Positions 26,983 through 36,554 are shown, numbered from the stretch's first letter. The stretch is DNA of 64,000 bases from Leucobacter sp. Psy1 (GCF_020096995.1 NZ_CP083692.1:2046001-2110000); one strand, 5' to 3'. The notes: a model not told the origin generated them from the letters alone. Numbers and translations: made by a program.

Positions 26983-28683
26983 TCATTTCACTCGGACGGT
27001 ACCGGTGGCAGCGTCCGCAATCGGACTGCCGAACGGTTGGTCGATCGTCGCCTTGTTGGCCTCGTAGATCTTGTAGCCGGCCGCCGCACCCCCGGGGACG
27101 CTGCAGCGGTTGAATAGATACCCGCTCACCAATCCCCCGCCCCAGGCATACTCGGCTCCGTCGGCGGTCGATGCCCAGGTGCTGCACGCGGCCGAGCTGA
27201 TAGCCGTCACACGGACGCCTGCCGGGATGTCGGCGACGGGCATCGGTTGCTGCACCCAGTATCGGGTGTTCGCCGCACCGACGTTCGAGACACTCGCGCA
27301 GGTTCCGCCGGTCACCGCACCGTTGATGGTCGGCGCTCCGACTGCCTGACACGCATTGTTGTCGCCCCACCCGTAGACGACTCCGTCGGCGCCGAGCGCG
27401 ACCATCGAGCTCACTCCAGCAGCGACTCGGTCGATCTTCAGATCACCCGCGACGGGAGCCGGCACCTCCTCAGGCGTCGTCTCAGACGGTGTCCGCCCCA
27501 GGAACTTGGTGCCGTACCCGTTGCGCGCGCCAGTCATCCAGGTGAGCAATTCGCCCTGCGACGTCAGCATTCGGTAGTGCCGGGCATCGACACCGAACTG
27601 GCGCACCGGGCACCCAGAGTCGTCGATCTGGGAGACCCCCAGCGATCCGTCGCACGAGGGGATCACAGACCCTCGCATGTCTGAGACGATCTCGAGGTAT
27701 CGCTGCGTTCGCGCTTCCTCCGTGCTGAGTGAGCTTTCATCGTAGACCGCGCCGTTCGCGGTGCGGTAAACATCCGGATAACGCTGAAAGAGCGCACGAT
27801 TCGCTCCCTCGTTCAAGGCGGGGCAACGGGTGTGCACATATGTCGAGCCGGGTGTGCCAGCCGAGGAGTCGAAACCCCAGGAGTAGACCAGACCATCTCG
27901 CCCGACCCCTGCCGCGCCGTTCGAGCCGCCCCAGATCGATCGCCAGGCCACCTCGCCCGCATTGGCTCGGCTTCCACTTGCGGTGTGGCAACCCGAGTTT
28001 CCCATCCGCTCCCCGCTCTCACGCACCGGGAATGGCAGAGGTTGACTGATCGCCCCCTTGCTGTAGGGAAGGTTCTCACCCCCGTACCCCCAAGCCCAGA
28101 GCGTGCCGGTTGCGTCAAGCGCCAGGAACTGGTTCTCAATGCGCGCCATCGATACGATCGGCGGGAGCGCCTCCCCGGTCGTCGTCTGCGTCACGCGGCC
28201 GGCACGCGCCGAATCTCCGACCGAGAGCGATCCTCGACCGAGCAGGTTGCGTCCACCGTACGGCGCACCCCATGTCCAGACGCCTCCGTCGCTGTCGAGC
28301 GCCATGAAGGATGTCGTGCCAGGGAACGTCGCCTCACTGAAGTCGTTCGTGGATCCACCCGCGTCGACGATGCGCACGCCAGAAGGGAACTTCACGCGGG
28401 TGGGGTCGGCGGTGGGCGCGGTGTTGACGTTGCCATTCCCGTCGCCCGTGCCACGATAGCCGGTGACGTACAGCTCTCCGGCCTCGCTGAGTTCCAGCGC
28501 GGAAGCCGACGACAGGTCGGATGCGGAGTGCGACCTCTCCGGAATGGCCGCGGTGCTCAGCGAGCTCCGAGCAAAGGTCGAGTCGGTGTATCCCGCGGAT
28601 GTGAGGTCGGGAGCGAGCAGCGCTCCCACCAGCGCGAGGGAGCCCAGTCCCATCGCGGCGCTGAGCGCACGAGTCCGTTTCAT
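26983..28683 (-). CDS. Exported RCC1-repeat (beta-propeller) protein
   Basis: This 566-residue protein has a SipW-type signal region (LSAAMGLGSLALVGALLAPD followed by SAGYTDSTFA). It then has at least six RCC1-like blades, each marked by a V-x-W-G core (GGVWTWGAPYGGRN; GTLWAWGYGGENL; GLVYSWGFDSS; GVVYGWGDNNAC; GAEYAWGGG). RCC1 propellers serve protein-protein contacts. Bacterial secreted ones occur in surface or effector proteins. The ATG overlaps the previous stop, so it is coupled to the rest of the operon. Confidence 0.85.
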   Translation of the reverse strand: MKRTRALSAAMGLGSLALVGALLAPDLTSAGYTDSTFARSSLSTAAIPERSHSASDLSSASALELSEAGELYVTGYRGTGDGNGNVNTAPTADPTRVKFPSGVRIVDAGGSTNDFSEATFPGTTSFMALDSDGGVWTWGAPYGGRNLLGRGSLSVGDSARAGRVTQTTTGEALPPIVSMARIENQFLALDATGTLWAWGYGGENLPYSKGAISQPLPFPVRESGERMGNSGCHTASGSRANAGEVAWRSIWGGSNGAAGVGRDGLVYSWGFDSSAGTPGSTYVHTRCPALNEGANRALFQRYPDVYRTANGAVYDESSLSTEEARTQRYLEIVSDMRGSVIPSCDGSLGVSQIDDSGCPVRQFGVDARHYRMLTSQGELLTWMTGARNGYGTKFLGRTPSETTPEEVPAPVAGDLKIDRVAAGVSSMVALGADGVVYGWGDNNACQAVGAPTINGAVTGGTCASVSNVGAANTRYWVQQPMPVADIPAGVRVTAISSAACSTWASTADGAEYAWGGGLVSGYLFNRCSVPGGAAAGYKIYEANKATIDQPFGSPIADAATGTVRVK

Positions 28684-29387
28684 TCTGCTGATCTTCCTTC
28701 GAGAGTCATATCAAGAGTCCAAGCCGCGGAGCTCAACGCCCGGAGCGATGCGTCGTCGGCGAGGTGCGCAAGAACGAGGTAGTTGCGGCATGCGGCGTCG
28801 CCACCGGAGTACGAGGCGCCGACCTGCTGCCGGCCACCGCTCCGAGCCGGCATCTGAGTCCCGGAGAGCGATTCGATCCCGGCGAGACCCACGCCCTGCG
28901 CAGGTTTCGACGGATCGCCGATCAACGTTCGGGCCGGCTGTTCACCCGGCACGCAGGCGGACTGCTCGACGACAGTGAGCCGCACGAGCTCAGCGATACT
29001 GTCAACCTCGTTCGACTCGACGCTGAACCCCAGGCTCGGTGCCACGTTGAACGGCCCGTTGTTCGCAACCGTCACTGGGATCTGAACCGTCGAACCGGGA
29101 ACGATGTCCGCTGCCGGGGTGAACGAAATCGTCTCGGCGCCATCGCTGACGACCGAACGAATACGCCCGGAGTCATCGAGGAGAGCGAGCTCGAAGTGGC
29201 TCGCGCCCCAGTCGGATACGAGCGCTGCCCGGTCCTGAAAACCGGGTGCGGCGAGCGCCTGCGCACCTGCCAGAACACCCACCAGCACACTGAACGCGGC
29301 GCTCGCAGCGATGCCTTTGCGCACAACCCGCTGACGTGCGGTAACTCGTCGGCGCTGAGCACGCCGGCGCAATGGCGGTTCCGTCAT
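28680..29387 (-). CDS. Exported protein with SipW-type leader
   Basis: This 235-residue protein has a basic N-terminus, one hydrophobic segment (about residues 25-46, GIAASAAFSVLVGVLAGAQA) and an Ig-like mature part with repeated strand signatures (VQIPVTVANNGPFNVAPSLG). Two Cys in the second half may pair (QSACVPG; DAACRNYLV). No known domain is recognised. ATGA overlap links it to the upstream LAxTG protein. Confidence 0.75.
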   Translation of the reverse strand: MTEPPLRRRAQRRRVTARQRVVRKGIAASAAFSVLVGVLAGAQALAAPGFQDRAALVSDWGASHFELALLDDSGRIRSVVSDGAETISFTPAADIVPGSTVQIPVTVANNGPFNVAPSLGFSVESNEVDSIAELVRLTVVEQSACVPGEQPARTLIGDPSKPAQGVGLAGIESLSGTQMPARSGGRQQVGASYSGGDAACRNYLVLAHLADDASLRALSSAAWTLDMTLEGRSAE

Positions 29388-29992
29388 GCGAGATTCCTCT
29401 CCGTCTCACGAGCGGACCGACGACGACCGAGCAGAGTGCCGAGCCCGATACCGACAGCGGCCGCGATGATGACCCAGACCGTCATCGGGGCCTGGCCGGT
29501 CATTGCGAGATTCCGGTCCACTTCCCCGCTGAAGGTGAATCGCAGCGTTGCCCCTGTCCCGCCGTATTCGTTACCCGCCCCGCTGGGGAGCGTCGCCCTC
29601 CCCTGCACCGTGATCCAACCCGCCTCGACAGCGGTTGCTGCCTCGGGCTGATCCAACGGCACGAGGCGATCGAGCAAGTCATCCGCGGTTCCGTGTGCGA
29701 GTACCGTTCTCTCGCGCTCCGAGTTGTGTCGCCCCGGGGCCACGACCTCGAGTTCCAGCGGGTGTGGCCCCTCGAGCGCATCTCCGGATGCTTCTCGCAG
29801 GGTGATGCCCGGCCGCGCGAGGCCAGTGCTGTCTGCACGCACACGCATCGTCCACTCAGAGGTGTGGCCGGGCGCAGGTGTCTCGACACGCACAACATGC
29901 TCCTGCGGGTCCAGACGAGGCGCCGCGGTAGCGGGTTCGGCGAGACACAGCAGAGCGAGCACGGCGCATGCCGCAACCCACAATGGTTTCAC
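29384..29992 (-). CDS. Cell-wall-anchored exported protein with LAxTG sorting signal
   Basis: This 202-residue protein has a signal peptide (VKPLWVAACAVLALLCLAEP, cleaving near ATAA). An extracellular domain follows, then the sorting signal LAMTG (residues 162-166), a hydrophobic helix (about 171-190) and an Arg-rich tail. LAxTG is the motif used by class E sortases of Actinobacteria. The GTG at 29992 overlaps the upstream TGA (GTGA) and has AAGGA ahead of it; a TTG two codons upstream is also open. It may attach the fibre proteins of this operon to peptidoglycan. Confidence 0.82.
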   Translation of the reverse strand: MKPLWVAACAVLALLCLAEPATAAPRLDPQEHVVRVETPAPGHTSEWTMRVRADSTGLARPGITLREASGDALEGPHPLELEVVAPGRHNSERERTVLAHGTADDLLDRLVPLDQPEAATAVEAGWITVQGRATLPSGAGNEYGGTGATLRFTFSGEVDRNLAMTGQAPMTVWVIIAAAVGIGLGTLLGRRRSARETERNLA

Positions 29993-30639
29993 TTCCAAAT
30001 TCCTTCCACGAGGACCGGTTCGTCGCCGGCCCGGGTTTCTCCGACAACTTCGAGTTCAAGCTCAAGTTCCTGGCCCAGCATCCCGTCCGGAGCATCGCTC
30101 GCGAGCCACACACTGACGGTTACCGAGTGGTTGGCCTCCGCCGACCACGACTCCGCCAGCTGCAGACCGTCAGGGTGCTGATCGAACCACGCCGCAGTCA
30201 CCGGAGCATCGATCACGGGTGTTCCATCCACGCTTGCGCCGAACAGGAGGAAGTCAGCGAGTTGTCCGGGCGCCTGAGCTACCGCGATGCGCACCCGAGA
30301 CGAGATCGACCCATCCGAGCGATTGTGCACTGGAATCTCTATCGTCGCCGTATCGCGGGCGGGCCAACCCGAGGTTGCCGACGCCACCTGCGCGATCGCC
30401 AGACCGTTGCTCTCCAGCTCACTCGCCGACTCCGCAGTGGCGTGCTGCCCCGCATCGCCGATCTTCGTCTGCGCGATGTCGATCGCCCCAGACGCACCGA
30501 CCGCCCCGGAGAAACCGGCACTGAACTGTGCAACGGTGAGCGGGATGCAGATCGCGAGCACGAGTGCTCCGACCAGGACGCCCATCGGGAGACCCGTCTT
30601 CCAGAGCATCCTGAATGACCGCGTATTCTCTGTACTCAT
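29989..30639 (-). CDS. Exported protein, TasA/alternate-signal type
   Basis: This 216-residue protein has a short basic N-terminus and one hydrophobic leader (LPMGVLVGALVLAICIPLTV) ending in the Q-F-S-A-G-F pattern seen after SipW-type leaders. The mature part is beta-rich (VRIAVAQAPGQLADFLLFGA; SVTVSVWLASDAP). It has no Cys. Its ATG overlaps the upstream stop. It is probably a structural or accessory part of the surface assembly. Confidence 0.72.
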   Translation of the reverse strand: MSTENTRSFRMLWKTGLPMGVLVGALVLAICIPLTVAQFSAGFSGAVGASGAIDIAQTKIGDAGQHATAESASELESNGLAIAQVASATSGWPARDTATIEIPVHNRSDGSISSRVRIAVAQAPGQLADFLLFGASVDGTPVIDAPVTAAWFDQHPDGLQLAESWSAEANHSVTVSVWLASDAPDGMLGQELELELEVVGETRAGDEPVLVEGIWK

Positions 30640-31214
30640 CGCTGTGCTCCGTCAATTCGAAGGCGGACGAACGTTTCGGCAGCCGCCGGATCCCCACCGG
30701 CGATGCGCAACGCGAACGCCGCTGTACCACCGGGTGTGATCTCCTCATCACTGCAGACTCGTGGCCGCTCGACTCCCTGAGCGTCAACGAGCTGGCCCTC
30801 GGTACCGACGAGCGTGAGTCGCAGATCGTCGAACTGCGAGGCGTTCTCCGCGGCATCGAGCGACAGGCACAGGGCGGAGGAAAGCTGAGGACTGGCGTTG
30901 CGTACGGCAACCGCATACACACGTGTCTGCTGGTCTGCAGCTGGAGCGCCGACCTCGACGGGGATCGGATTCCCTTCCTGCCAGGCACTCGCCTCCGGTG
31001 TCCACGCGAGCGCGAGGTCGGCGGAATTCGAGAACCACTCGACGGGTACCTCTGCGGCTGCCACCTGGATGTTGAAGTCGTGACCGTCGCCCGCGCGAAT
31101 CTCCGCAATGACGTCTGCGGTGAGGATGCTGAGCGCGGCGGTTGCGAGTGCCGCCGCGCTCAGCAGTACCCCGAGACTCGCAGTTCTGCGAATACGGGAG
31201 GGAGTTGATCTCAC
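30636..31214 (-). CDS. Exported protein, TasA/alternate-signal type
   Basis: This 192-residue protein starts at the GTG at 31214 (GAGGA upstream), giving VRSTPSRIRRTASLGVLLSA with a leader ending ADVIAEIRAG. The mature region contains strand motifs and two Cys (SSALCLSLDAA; RPRVCSDEEITPGGTAAF). The longer frame upstream overlaps the TasA-like gene and is Ser/Arg/Pro-rich. It sits between the TasA-like gene and the rest of the coupled operon. Confidence 0.72.
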   Translation of the reverse strand: MRSTPSRIRRTASLGVLLSAAALATAALSILTADVIAEIRAGDGHDFNIQVAAAEVPVEWFSNSADLALAWTPEASAWQEGNPIPVEVGAPAADQQTRVYAVAVRNASPQLSSALCLSLDAAENASQFDDLRLTLVGTEGQLVDAQGVERPRVCSDEEITPGGTAAFALRIAGGDPAAAETFVRLRIDGAQR

Positions 31215-31245
31215 AGTGAGGTTCCTCGTTCGAGACCGTGCCGGA

Positions 31246-31989
31246 CTACTGCTTGTCGAGGCTGGAGGCGTCCAGGCGAGCCTGGACGACGGCGCGGCCG
31301 CCGTTCGCAGCATTGGTGGCATCCTGGTCCGCCCCGTTTTCGAGCTGGACCCTGACGACGAGCACGTGCCCGCCGTCCGCCGGGAACGAGCCGAGGTTCA
31401 CCTGAGAGGTCTCCCCTCCCTTGGTGTTCGCGAAGTTCCCCTTCGGAACGCGAGTGAAGCCGCTCGGAACAGAGTCGACGCTGCCCGGAAGTGCAGCGGG
31501 GAGCTCAGTTGCGTCGTCGACAATCGTGTAATCGAAGCGCATGAGGTCCGCGTACGCAGCATCGGCCGCAGAGCCATCGGTCGTATTCTGGAACGTCAAC
31601 TTGATGTTCGCGTCGACGCTCTCGGTGACGTTCTTCACGGGAATGCGGATGTAGCGAGCCTTGCCGCCGGGCACGAGCCCCGCGGCATCGGGGATCTCGA
31701 GCGTCTCCGCCTGCGGGTTCGCCTGCACCCAGGTCTTCACCTCTTCGAGCTTGTTCTCCTGCTGCTTCGACACCTGAATGTCGAACTTCTCGCCGCCGGC
31801 ACCGCCTGCGCCGAACAGGTCGAGGATCGCGAAGTCACTCATCGAAGCGGCGGTGAACAGTGCTCCAGCAACCAGCAGCGAACCGGTCGCGAGCATCGCC
31901 CGCTTCTTGCTCTTGCGCCGCCGAGTCTGGAGCGCATCGACGGGTTCGGTCGAGCCGTTGTCCACGCTGATGTCTTGCGAGTCGTTCAT
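31246..31989 (-). CDS. TasA/CalY-like exported fibre protein candidate
   Basis: This 247-residue protein starts at the ATG at 31989 (AAGGGA upstream). It has a basic N-terminus (RRRKSKKR), a hydrophobic leader (AMLATGSLLVAGALFTAASM) and then SDFAILDLFG, resembling SipW-processed leaders of actinobacterial alternate-signal proteins. The mature chain is beta-rich with repeated Val-Lys-Asn strands (YIRIPVKNVTESVDANIKLT), as in TasA/camelysin. It is the first gene of the operon, so probably the most abundant product. Confidence 0.78.
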   Translation of the reverse strand: MNDSQDISVDNGSTEPVDALQTRRRKSKKRAMLATGSLLVAGALFTAASMSDFAILDLFGAGGAGGEKFDIQVSKQQENKLEEVKTWVQANPQAETLEIPDAAGLVPGGKARYIRIPVKNVTESVDANIKLTFQNTTDGSAADAAYADLMRFDYTIVDDATELPAALPGSVDSVPSGFTRVPKGNFANTKGGETSQVNLGSFPADGGHVLVVRVQLENGADQDATNAANGGRAVVQARLDASSLDKQ

Positions 31990-32090
31990 GAAAATCCCTT
32001 GCTGTTGAGACGTCATCGCGGCTCGATCGACGCCGCAGACGGCAGCACTGAAGAGCGCCGCATCACCCAGCGTGGATGCGTGTCAGGTAG

Positions 32091-32138
32091 TTGAGTACCT
32101 GCTCAAGGGCAGTACATATCGACCTGAGTAGTCACTAC
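32091..32138. promoter_or_regulatory. Palindromes upstream of the export operon
   Basis: TTGAG-TACCTG-CTCAA (32091-32106) is an inverted repeat with 5-bp arms. GTAGTCACTAC (32128-32138) is a second palindrome. TGAGTA recurs at about 32092, 32125 and 32147. They lie in the only sizeable gap upstream of the operon and directly after the LuxR regulator gene, so they are candidate operator sites. Confidence 0.45.
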
Positions 32139-32205
32139 GAGAGAAATGAGTACGTGGGACGCACATGCGTGCATGTTCCGCCTCGAGCGCATGATCCCGC
32201 CCTGG

Positions 32206-34686
32206 TCAGCTGCCGGACTCCACGATCCTGAATAGCTCCGAGCGCGTGCGCACATCGGTCTTCCGCATCGCGTGCGTCAGGTGGTTGTCCACGGTTCTCA
32301 CGCTCAACCCGAGTCGCGCGGCGATCTCGCGGTTCGTCAGCGTCCCGGCGAGCAGCGCAACCTCGCGCTCGCGCGGGGTCAGGTGCACGGAGTCCGCCCG
32401 TTCGATCGGACGGACCACCTCCGCTGACGCGAGGAACACGTTGCTGAAGGCTCGCTGCGAGAGTTCCTCGAGACGGTCGCCCCGCTCATCGTCTCCCGAC
32501 GACCGCGCGTAGCGGACGGCGCCGCGAAGGATGAGGCGCAGTTGGCTGTCGTGCGGGCCCGCACCCAGACGCCCGAGCGTTACCGCCAACTTCTCGATCG
32601 TTGCCTCCGATTCGAGCAGTCCGACGATCTCGGCCGCGGCGCGATAGGCCGGAATCGACTGAATGTCCATCGCCTCGCGGAACACGGCCGCGAGCTGCGG
32701 CCCGTAGCCGATGACCAACGAAGCAACGGCGGTCTGCGTCGCAGCCGTGATGTACCCGAGATCGATGCGCAGGCGGGCTACTTCAGCTGCCGCACGGTCG
32801 AACTGCGCGCTCGGAACGGTCTGATCGATGATCGCCTGGAACGAGTCGACACCCATCCCGAGGTACCCACCCGGTTTCGGCATGAGCAGCATCGACTCGC
32901 TGAGAAAGGTATCCTTCGCTTCGGAACGCCCGCTGAAGACGGCGATCAGGCCCTGAATGTTCAGGCACGCAGCGTAGAGCGGGGTGTACTCGAGCACCGG
33001 CCGCCCCACGAGCACCGCTGCATCGACGTAGTGCTGCACGGCACGATAGTCGCCGAGGTGGTGCCAGCACATCGCTGCGGTGTAGGCGGCCGCAGCGAAT
33101 CGAGTGCGATCGAGCTTGTGCTCCGCAGCCGCCATCTCCGCCAGAGCGGTCTGCAGCGCACCACGGGGATCCCCCTCGAGGAACTGCAGCATCTGCCAGG
33201 ACCACACCACCGAGCGTCGCTGCTGCCCCTGTATCGTGTCCACATACGTCCGTGCGTCGGCGATCCGTCCGCTGATGAGGAGGTACTGCAGAGCGACCGC
33301 ACTCCGAATTCCGGTCGGATCATCGCGGGGTTCGAGGACCGAGTCGTACCCGTCGGTGAGCGCGCCACCCGCCGTCATGACGATCAGCAGTTCGGCGGCC
33401 TCCGTAGACGGCGCCCAGTCCGGATGCCGCGTCCCGTACTCGCGCATCACGTCGACGGCCGCGTCGACTCGATGCTCCTGAATCGCCAACCACTGTGCCC
33501 GCGCCATGACGAAGAAGAAGTCATCGATGCTCCCCTCATCGCTGAATGCCGTCGTTGCGAGCACCCGATGCAGCTGCTCCTGCTGCCGAATGTCACCGGA
33601 TGCCGCAGCGTAGTATGCGACGGCATTGCGAGGTGTCTGCTGCTCCGACCATCGATGATAGGCCTCGCGCGCGTCCTGCACGGCGCGGTCAACGAACCTT
33701 CGTGTGTGCGCAGCGAGGACCTCGGTATCCCCGCTCGGCAGGTACCCTTCCTTCGATGCCGGCCCGCTGAGCAGCGCTTGCGCGCCCTGCCGATGGTAGC
33801 GGTCCCCGAGAATCGGCGGCCACACCATCATCTCCGTGTGCCCGGTCGAGGTTCTCGGGCGGATGAAACCGCGTCGCTGCGCACGAGCCACGGTACGCGT
33901 TCCGAAGCGGTCCTCGAGGGCGAACACCGCGCAGATCCCCTCGACCGCCAGATACTCCACCAGCGCCCTGACATCGTCCCCCGCCTCGCTCACGAACTCG
34001 TCGATGAGCGGGCCGAGATCGTCGTTCCAGAGCGAATAGTTCACAGGTGTCCACATGCCGGATCGCAATTCGAGCAATTCCCGTTCGCGCGCACTCTGGA
34101 GGAGCGCCGTGACGAGCAGAGGTGAACCTCCGGTCTTGCTGAACACGCGCGTCACGGCGGCGGGAGCCAGCGGCCCGTCCAGCACGTCTCTCGCGAACGC
34201 TCCGGTCGACACGAGGTCGAGTGGGCGGAGCGTGATGACGCGTTCCGGCCAGTGCATCGGCATCACCCGATACTCCTCTCCCCCGGTCACCTCGGTGATG
34301 ATCGCACGAAGATTCAGCCGCTCCCGCAAGGTGGCGTACGCTCGAACCGAAAGCGCATCCATGCGGTGCGCGTCATCGATCACCAGCACCGCGGTCGGTT
34401 GGATCCGCCTGGCGATCTCATCGATCAGCACATCGAGGGGAAGCTCGGGATCCCGGGGGCGCATCGCTACCCCGAGCTCAGCGGCGAGACGTCTGAACGT
34501 GTACAGCGGCTGGTCTCGTGCGATGCGTTCACCGGCGGAGCGCAGCACGGTCACTCCGGTGTGTTCGAGGAAAGTGGCGACTTCGTTCGCCACGAGAGAC
34601 TTCCCACCCCCGCGATCACCGATGAGGCGGACACTCCATCCGTTCCTCAGCGTAGCCTTTGCTGCAGCGATCTCGTCGGCGAACAT
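32206..34686 (-). CDS. AAA+/LuxR-family (LAL-type) transcriptional regulator
   Basis: This 826-residue protein has an N-terminal NTPase domain with Walker A GDRGGGKS (residues 23-30) and Walker B VLVIDDAH (100-107). A long helical, TPR-like middle is followed by a C-terminal LuxR HTH (LTPREREVALLAGTLTNREI then LSVRTVDNHLTHAM). Large ATP-binding LuxR regulators (MalT/LAL family) sense small molecules or protein partners. It is transcribed toward the surface-export operon and is its most likely activator. Confidence 0.9.
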   Translation of the reverse strand: MFADEIAAAKATLRNGWSVRLIGDRGGGKSLVANEVATFLEHTGVTVLRSAGERIARDQPLYTFRRLAAELGVAMRPRDPELPLDVLIDEIARRIQPTAVLVIDDAHRMDALSVRAYATLRERLNLRAIITEVTGGEEYRVMPMHWPERVITLRPLDLVSTGAFARDVLDGPLAPAAVTRVFSKTGGSPLLVTALLQSARERELLELRSGMWTPVNYSLWNDDLGPLIDEFVSEAGDDVRALVEYLAVEGICAVFALEDRFGTRTVARAQRRGFIRPRTSTGHTEMMVWPPILGDRYHRQGAQALLSGPASKEGYLPSGDTEVLAAHTRRFVDRAVQDAREAYHRWSEQQTPRNAVAYYAAASGDIRQQEQLHRVLATTAFSDEGSIDDFFFVMARAQWLAIQEHRVDAAVDVMREYGTRHPDWAPSTEAAELLIVMTAGGALTDGYDSVLEPRDDPTGIRSAVALQYLLISGRIADARTYVDTIQGQQRRSVVWSWQMLQFLEGDPRGALQTALAEMAAAEHKLDRTRFAAAAYTAAMCWHHLGDYRAVQHYVDAAVLVGRPVLEYTPLYAACLNIQGLIAVFSGRSEAKDTFLSESMLLMPKPGGYLGMGVDSFQAIIDQTVPSAQFDRAAAEVARLRIDLGYITAATQTAVASLVIGYGPQLAAVFREAMDIQSIPAYRAAAEIVGLLESEATIEKLAVTLGRLGAGPHDSQLRLILRGAVRYARSSGDDERGDRLEELSQRAFSNVFLASAEVVRPIERADSVHLTPREREVALLAGTLTNREIAARLGLSVRTVDNHLTHAMRKTDVRTRSELFRIVESGS

Positions 34687-34866
34687 GCGGTTCCTCTCTC
34701 GTTATTGCGCACTACCCCCGGCGGGGCTGATCACCTCCCTCACTACTCATTCTCACCCATCAGAAAACTGCACCACACCCGTTGCGCAATGGCGGCGATC
34801 TGCAGTAGTTGCGCACGACCGGCGACCACGGGAAACCTGCATGCTGGAGCGGTGTTCGAGAGCCAC
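34687..34866. other. Intergenic region without recognised features
   Basis: These 180 bases separate the LuxR regulator start from a LysE remnant. I see no gene. The regulator promoter should be here. Confidence 0.3.
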
Positions 34867-35126
34867 ATGACCACCGCCGCATGGCTGTCCCCGATGATCG
34901 CGTGGATCGTCGCTGTGGCAAGCCCAGGCCCCGACATGTTCCTGCTGCTGAGACTCGGCGTGCGCGCACGGCGGCCCGCGGTGCTCGGCGCACTCGGCAT
35001 CATGACCGGGAATGCGCTCTGGATCGTCACCTCGGTGCGAATCCGAGAGCGCTCATCTTCTTCACCGCGCTGCTCAGCCAGTTCCTTCCGGCCGGGGCGA
35101 CATCCGCCGACCGCCGGGTCGTGATC
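34867..35126 (+). pseudogene. LysE/RhtB-family translocator remnant
   Basis: The ATG at 34867 opens a typical RhtB start (WLSPMIAWIVAVASPGPDMF and LGIMTGNALWIVTSV). The sequence then jumps, in another frame, to the family segment NPRALIFFTALLSQFLP, which normally lies about 60 residues further on. The intervening membrane helices are missing and the frame is lost. The remnant is therefore the product of an internal deletion and cannot encode a working exporter. Confidence 0.75.
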
Positions 35127-35196
35127 GTGGTCGCCTGTTCATCACGTCCGTTCCGCCACCGGTTCAAGCGCGCAGCACCCTGGCCGGCTGATCGCA

Positions 35197-35799
35197 CTAC
35201 TCCCCCACGCGGGCGAGGATCTCCGGAGCGAGCGCGGTGAACGCGCGTGTGCGATGCGAGACCGCGTCCTTTTCGGCTGGGCTGAGCTCGGCAGCGGACC
35301 TGGTCTCCCCGTCCGGCCGGAAGATCGGATCGTACCCGAACCCGCCTGCACCTGCGGGAGCCCGCAGGACGGACCCCGGCCAGACGCCCAGCACGCTCGT
35401 CTCGGGATCGGCAGCCCCGGGGACCACGAGTGCAGCGGCGCAGACGAACTGCGCCGCACGATGCTCGTCGGCGAGATCGGAGAGCTGCCACAGCAGCAGA
35501 TCTACATTGGCCGTGTCGCTGCGAGCGGGACCGCCCCAGCGCGCCGAGAAGATGCCGGGGCAGCCGCCCAGCACGTCGACCGCGATTCCGGAATCGTCGG
35601 CGATGGCGGGGAGGCCCGTGTGCTCAGCCGCCGCCCGCGCCTTGATGAGCGCGTTGGCGGCGAACGTCACGCCGTTCTCCACGGGCTCGGGCCCGTCGTA
35701 CCCGACGAGTTCGATTCCCGGGAGCGCGGGGCCGACGATCCTGCGGAGCTCCTCGAGCTTGTGCGCGTTGTGGCTCGCGAGGACGACGCGCTGGGTCAC
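35197..35799 (-). CDS. rdgB: RdgB/HAM1 non-canonical purine NTP pyrophosphatase
   Basis: This 200-residue house-cleaning enzyme hydrolyses dITP/XTP. It has the N-terminal substrate loop [16 protein letters not shown], the acidic ADDSGIAVD region, the GVWPGSVL segment and the FGYDPIF motif, then [16 protein letters not shown]. Length matches the family. It overlaps the end of rph by four bases. Confidence 0.95.
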   Translation of the reverse strand: MTQRVVLASHNAHKLEELRRIVGPALPGIELVGYDGPEPVENGVTFAANALIKARAAAEHTGLPAIADDSGIAVDVLGGCPGIFSARWGGPARSDTANVDLLLWQLSDLADEHRAAQFVCAAALVVPGAADPETSVLGVWPGSVLRAPAGAGGFGYDPIFRPDGETRSAAELSPAEKDAVSHRTRAFTALAPEILARVGE

Positions 35800-36554
35800 G
35801 CGAGACCCCCCGGCTCGAGCGCGTCCGCGAGCGCGGTGCGCTGGAGGTCGGCGAGCTCCGTCCCGCTGACGAGGGCGAGGTCGAGCAGCTGGTTCAGTTC
35901 ATCGCGGCTGAACGGCGCTCCCTCCGCGGTGCCCTGCACCTCGATGAAGTCACCGGACCCGGCGATGACGACGTTCATGTCGGTTCCGGCGCGGGAGTCC
36001 TCCACGTAGGCGAGGTCGGTCATCGGCACGCCGCCGACGATGCCCACCGAGACCGCGGCAACGCTGTCCTTCAGCGGCTGCGCCTTCTTCGCGATGTGGC
36101 CGTGCGCGCGGGCCCAGTCGATCGCGTCGGCGAGTGCGACGTACGCTCCGGTGATGGCCGCCGTGCGCGTGCCACCGTCGGCCTGGAGCACGTCGCAGTC
36201 GATCACGATCGTGTTCTCGCCCAGCGCCTTCGTGTCGATGACGGCGCGCAGACTGCGCCCGATCAGCCGAGAGATCTCGTGCGTGCGCCCACCGATCTTG
36301 CCCTTGACGGACTCGCGCTGCGAACGGTCGTTCGTGGCGCGCGGCAGCATCGCGTACTCGGCGGTGACCCAGCCTGTGCCCTTGCCGTTCAGCCAGCGCG
36401 GAACGCCAGGGGTGAACGAGGCGGTGCAGAGCACGCGCGTCTGGCCGAATGAGATGAGGGCGCTGCCCTCGGCCTGCGCGCTCCACCCGCGCTCGATCGT
36501 CACGGGCCGCAGGTCTGCCGCCGTGCGGCCGTCCGCTCGCTTCGTCTCAGTCAT
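35796..36554 (-). CDS. rph: Ribonuclease PH
   Basis: This 252-residue phosphorolytic exoribonuclease trims the 3' ends of tRNA precursors. It has [19 protein letters not shown], the [12 protein letters not shown] region, [15 protein letters not shown] and phosphate-binding Arg-rich [18 protein letters not shown] precedes the ATG. The order murI-rph-rdgB is a standard actinobacterial arrangement. Confidence 0.97.
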   Translation of the reverse strand: MTETKRADGRTAADLRPVTIERGWSAQAEGSALISFGQTRVLCTASFTPGVPRWLNGKGTGWVTAEYAMLPRATNDRSQRESVKGKIGGRTHEISRLIGRSLRAVIDTKALGENTIVIDCDVLQADGGTRTAAITGAYVALADAIDWARAHGHIAKKAQPLKDSVAAVSVGIVGGVPMTDLAYVEDSRAGTDMNVVIAGSGDFIEVQGTAEGAPFSRDELNQLLDLALVSGTELADLQRTALADALEPGGLA

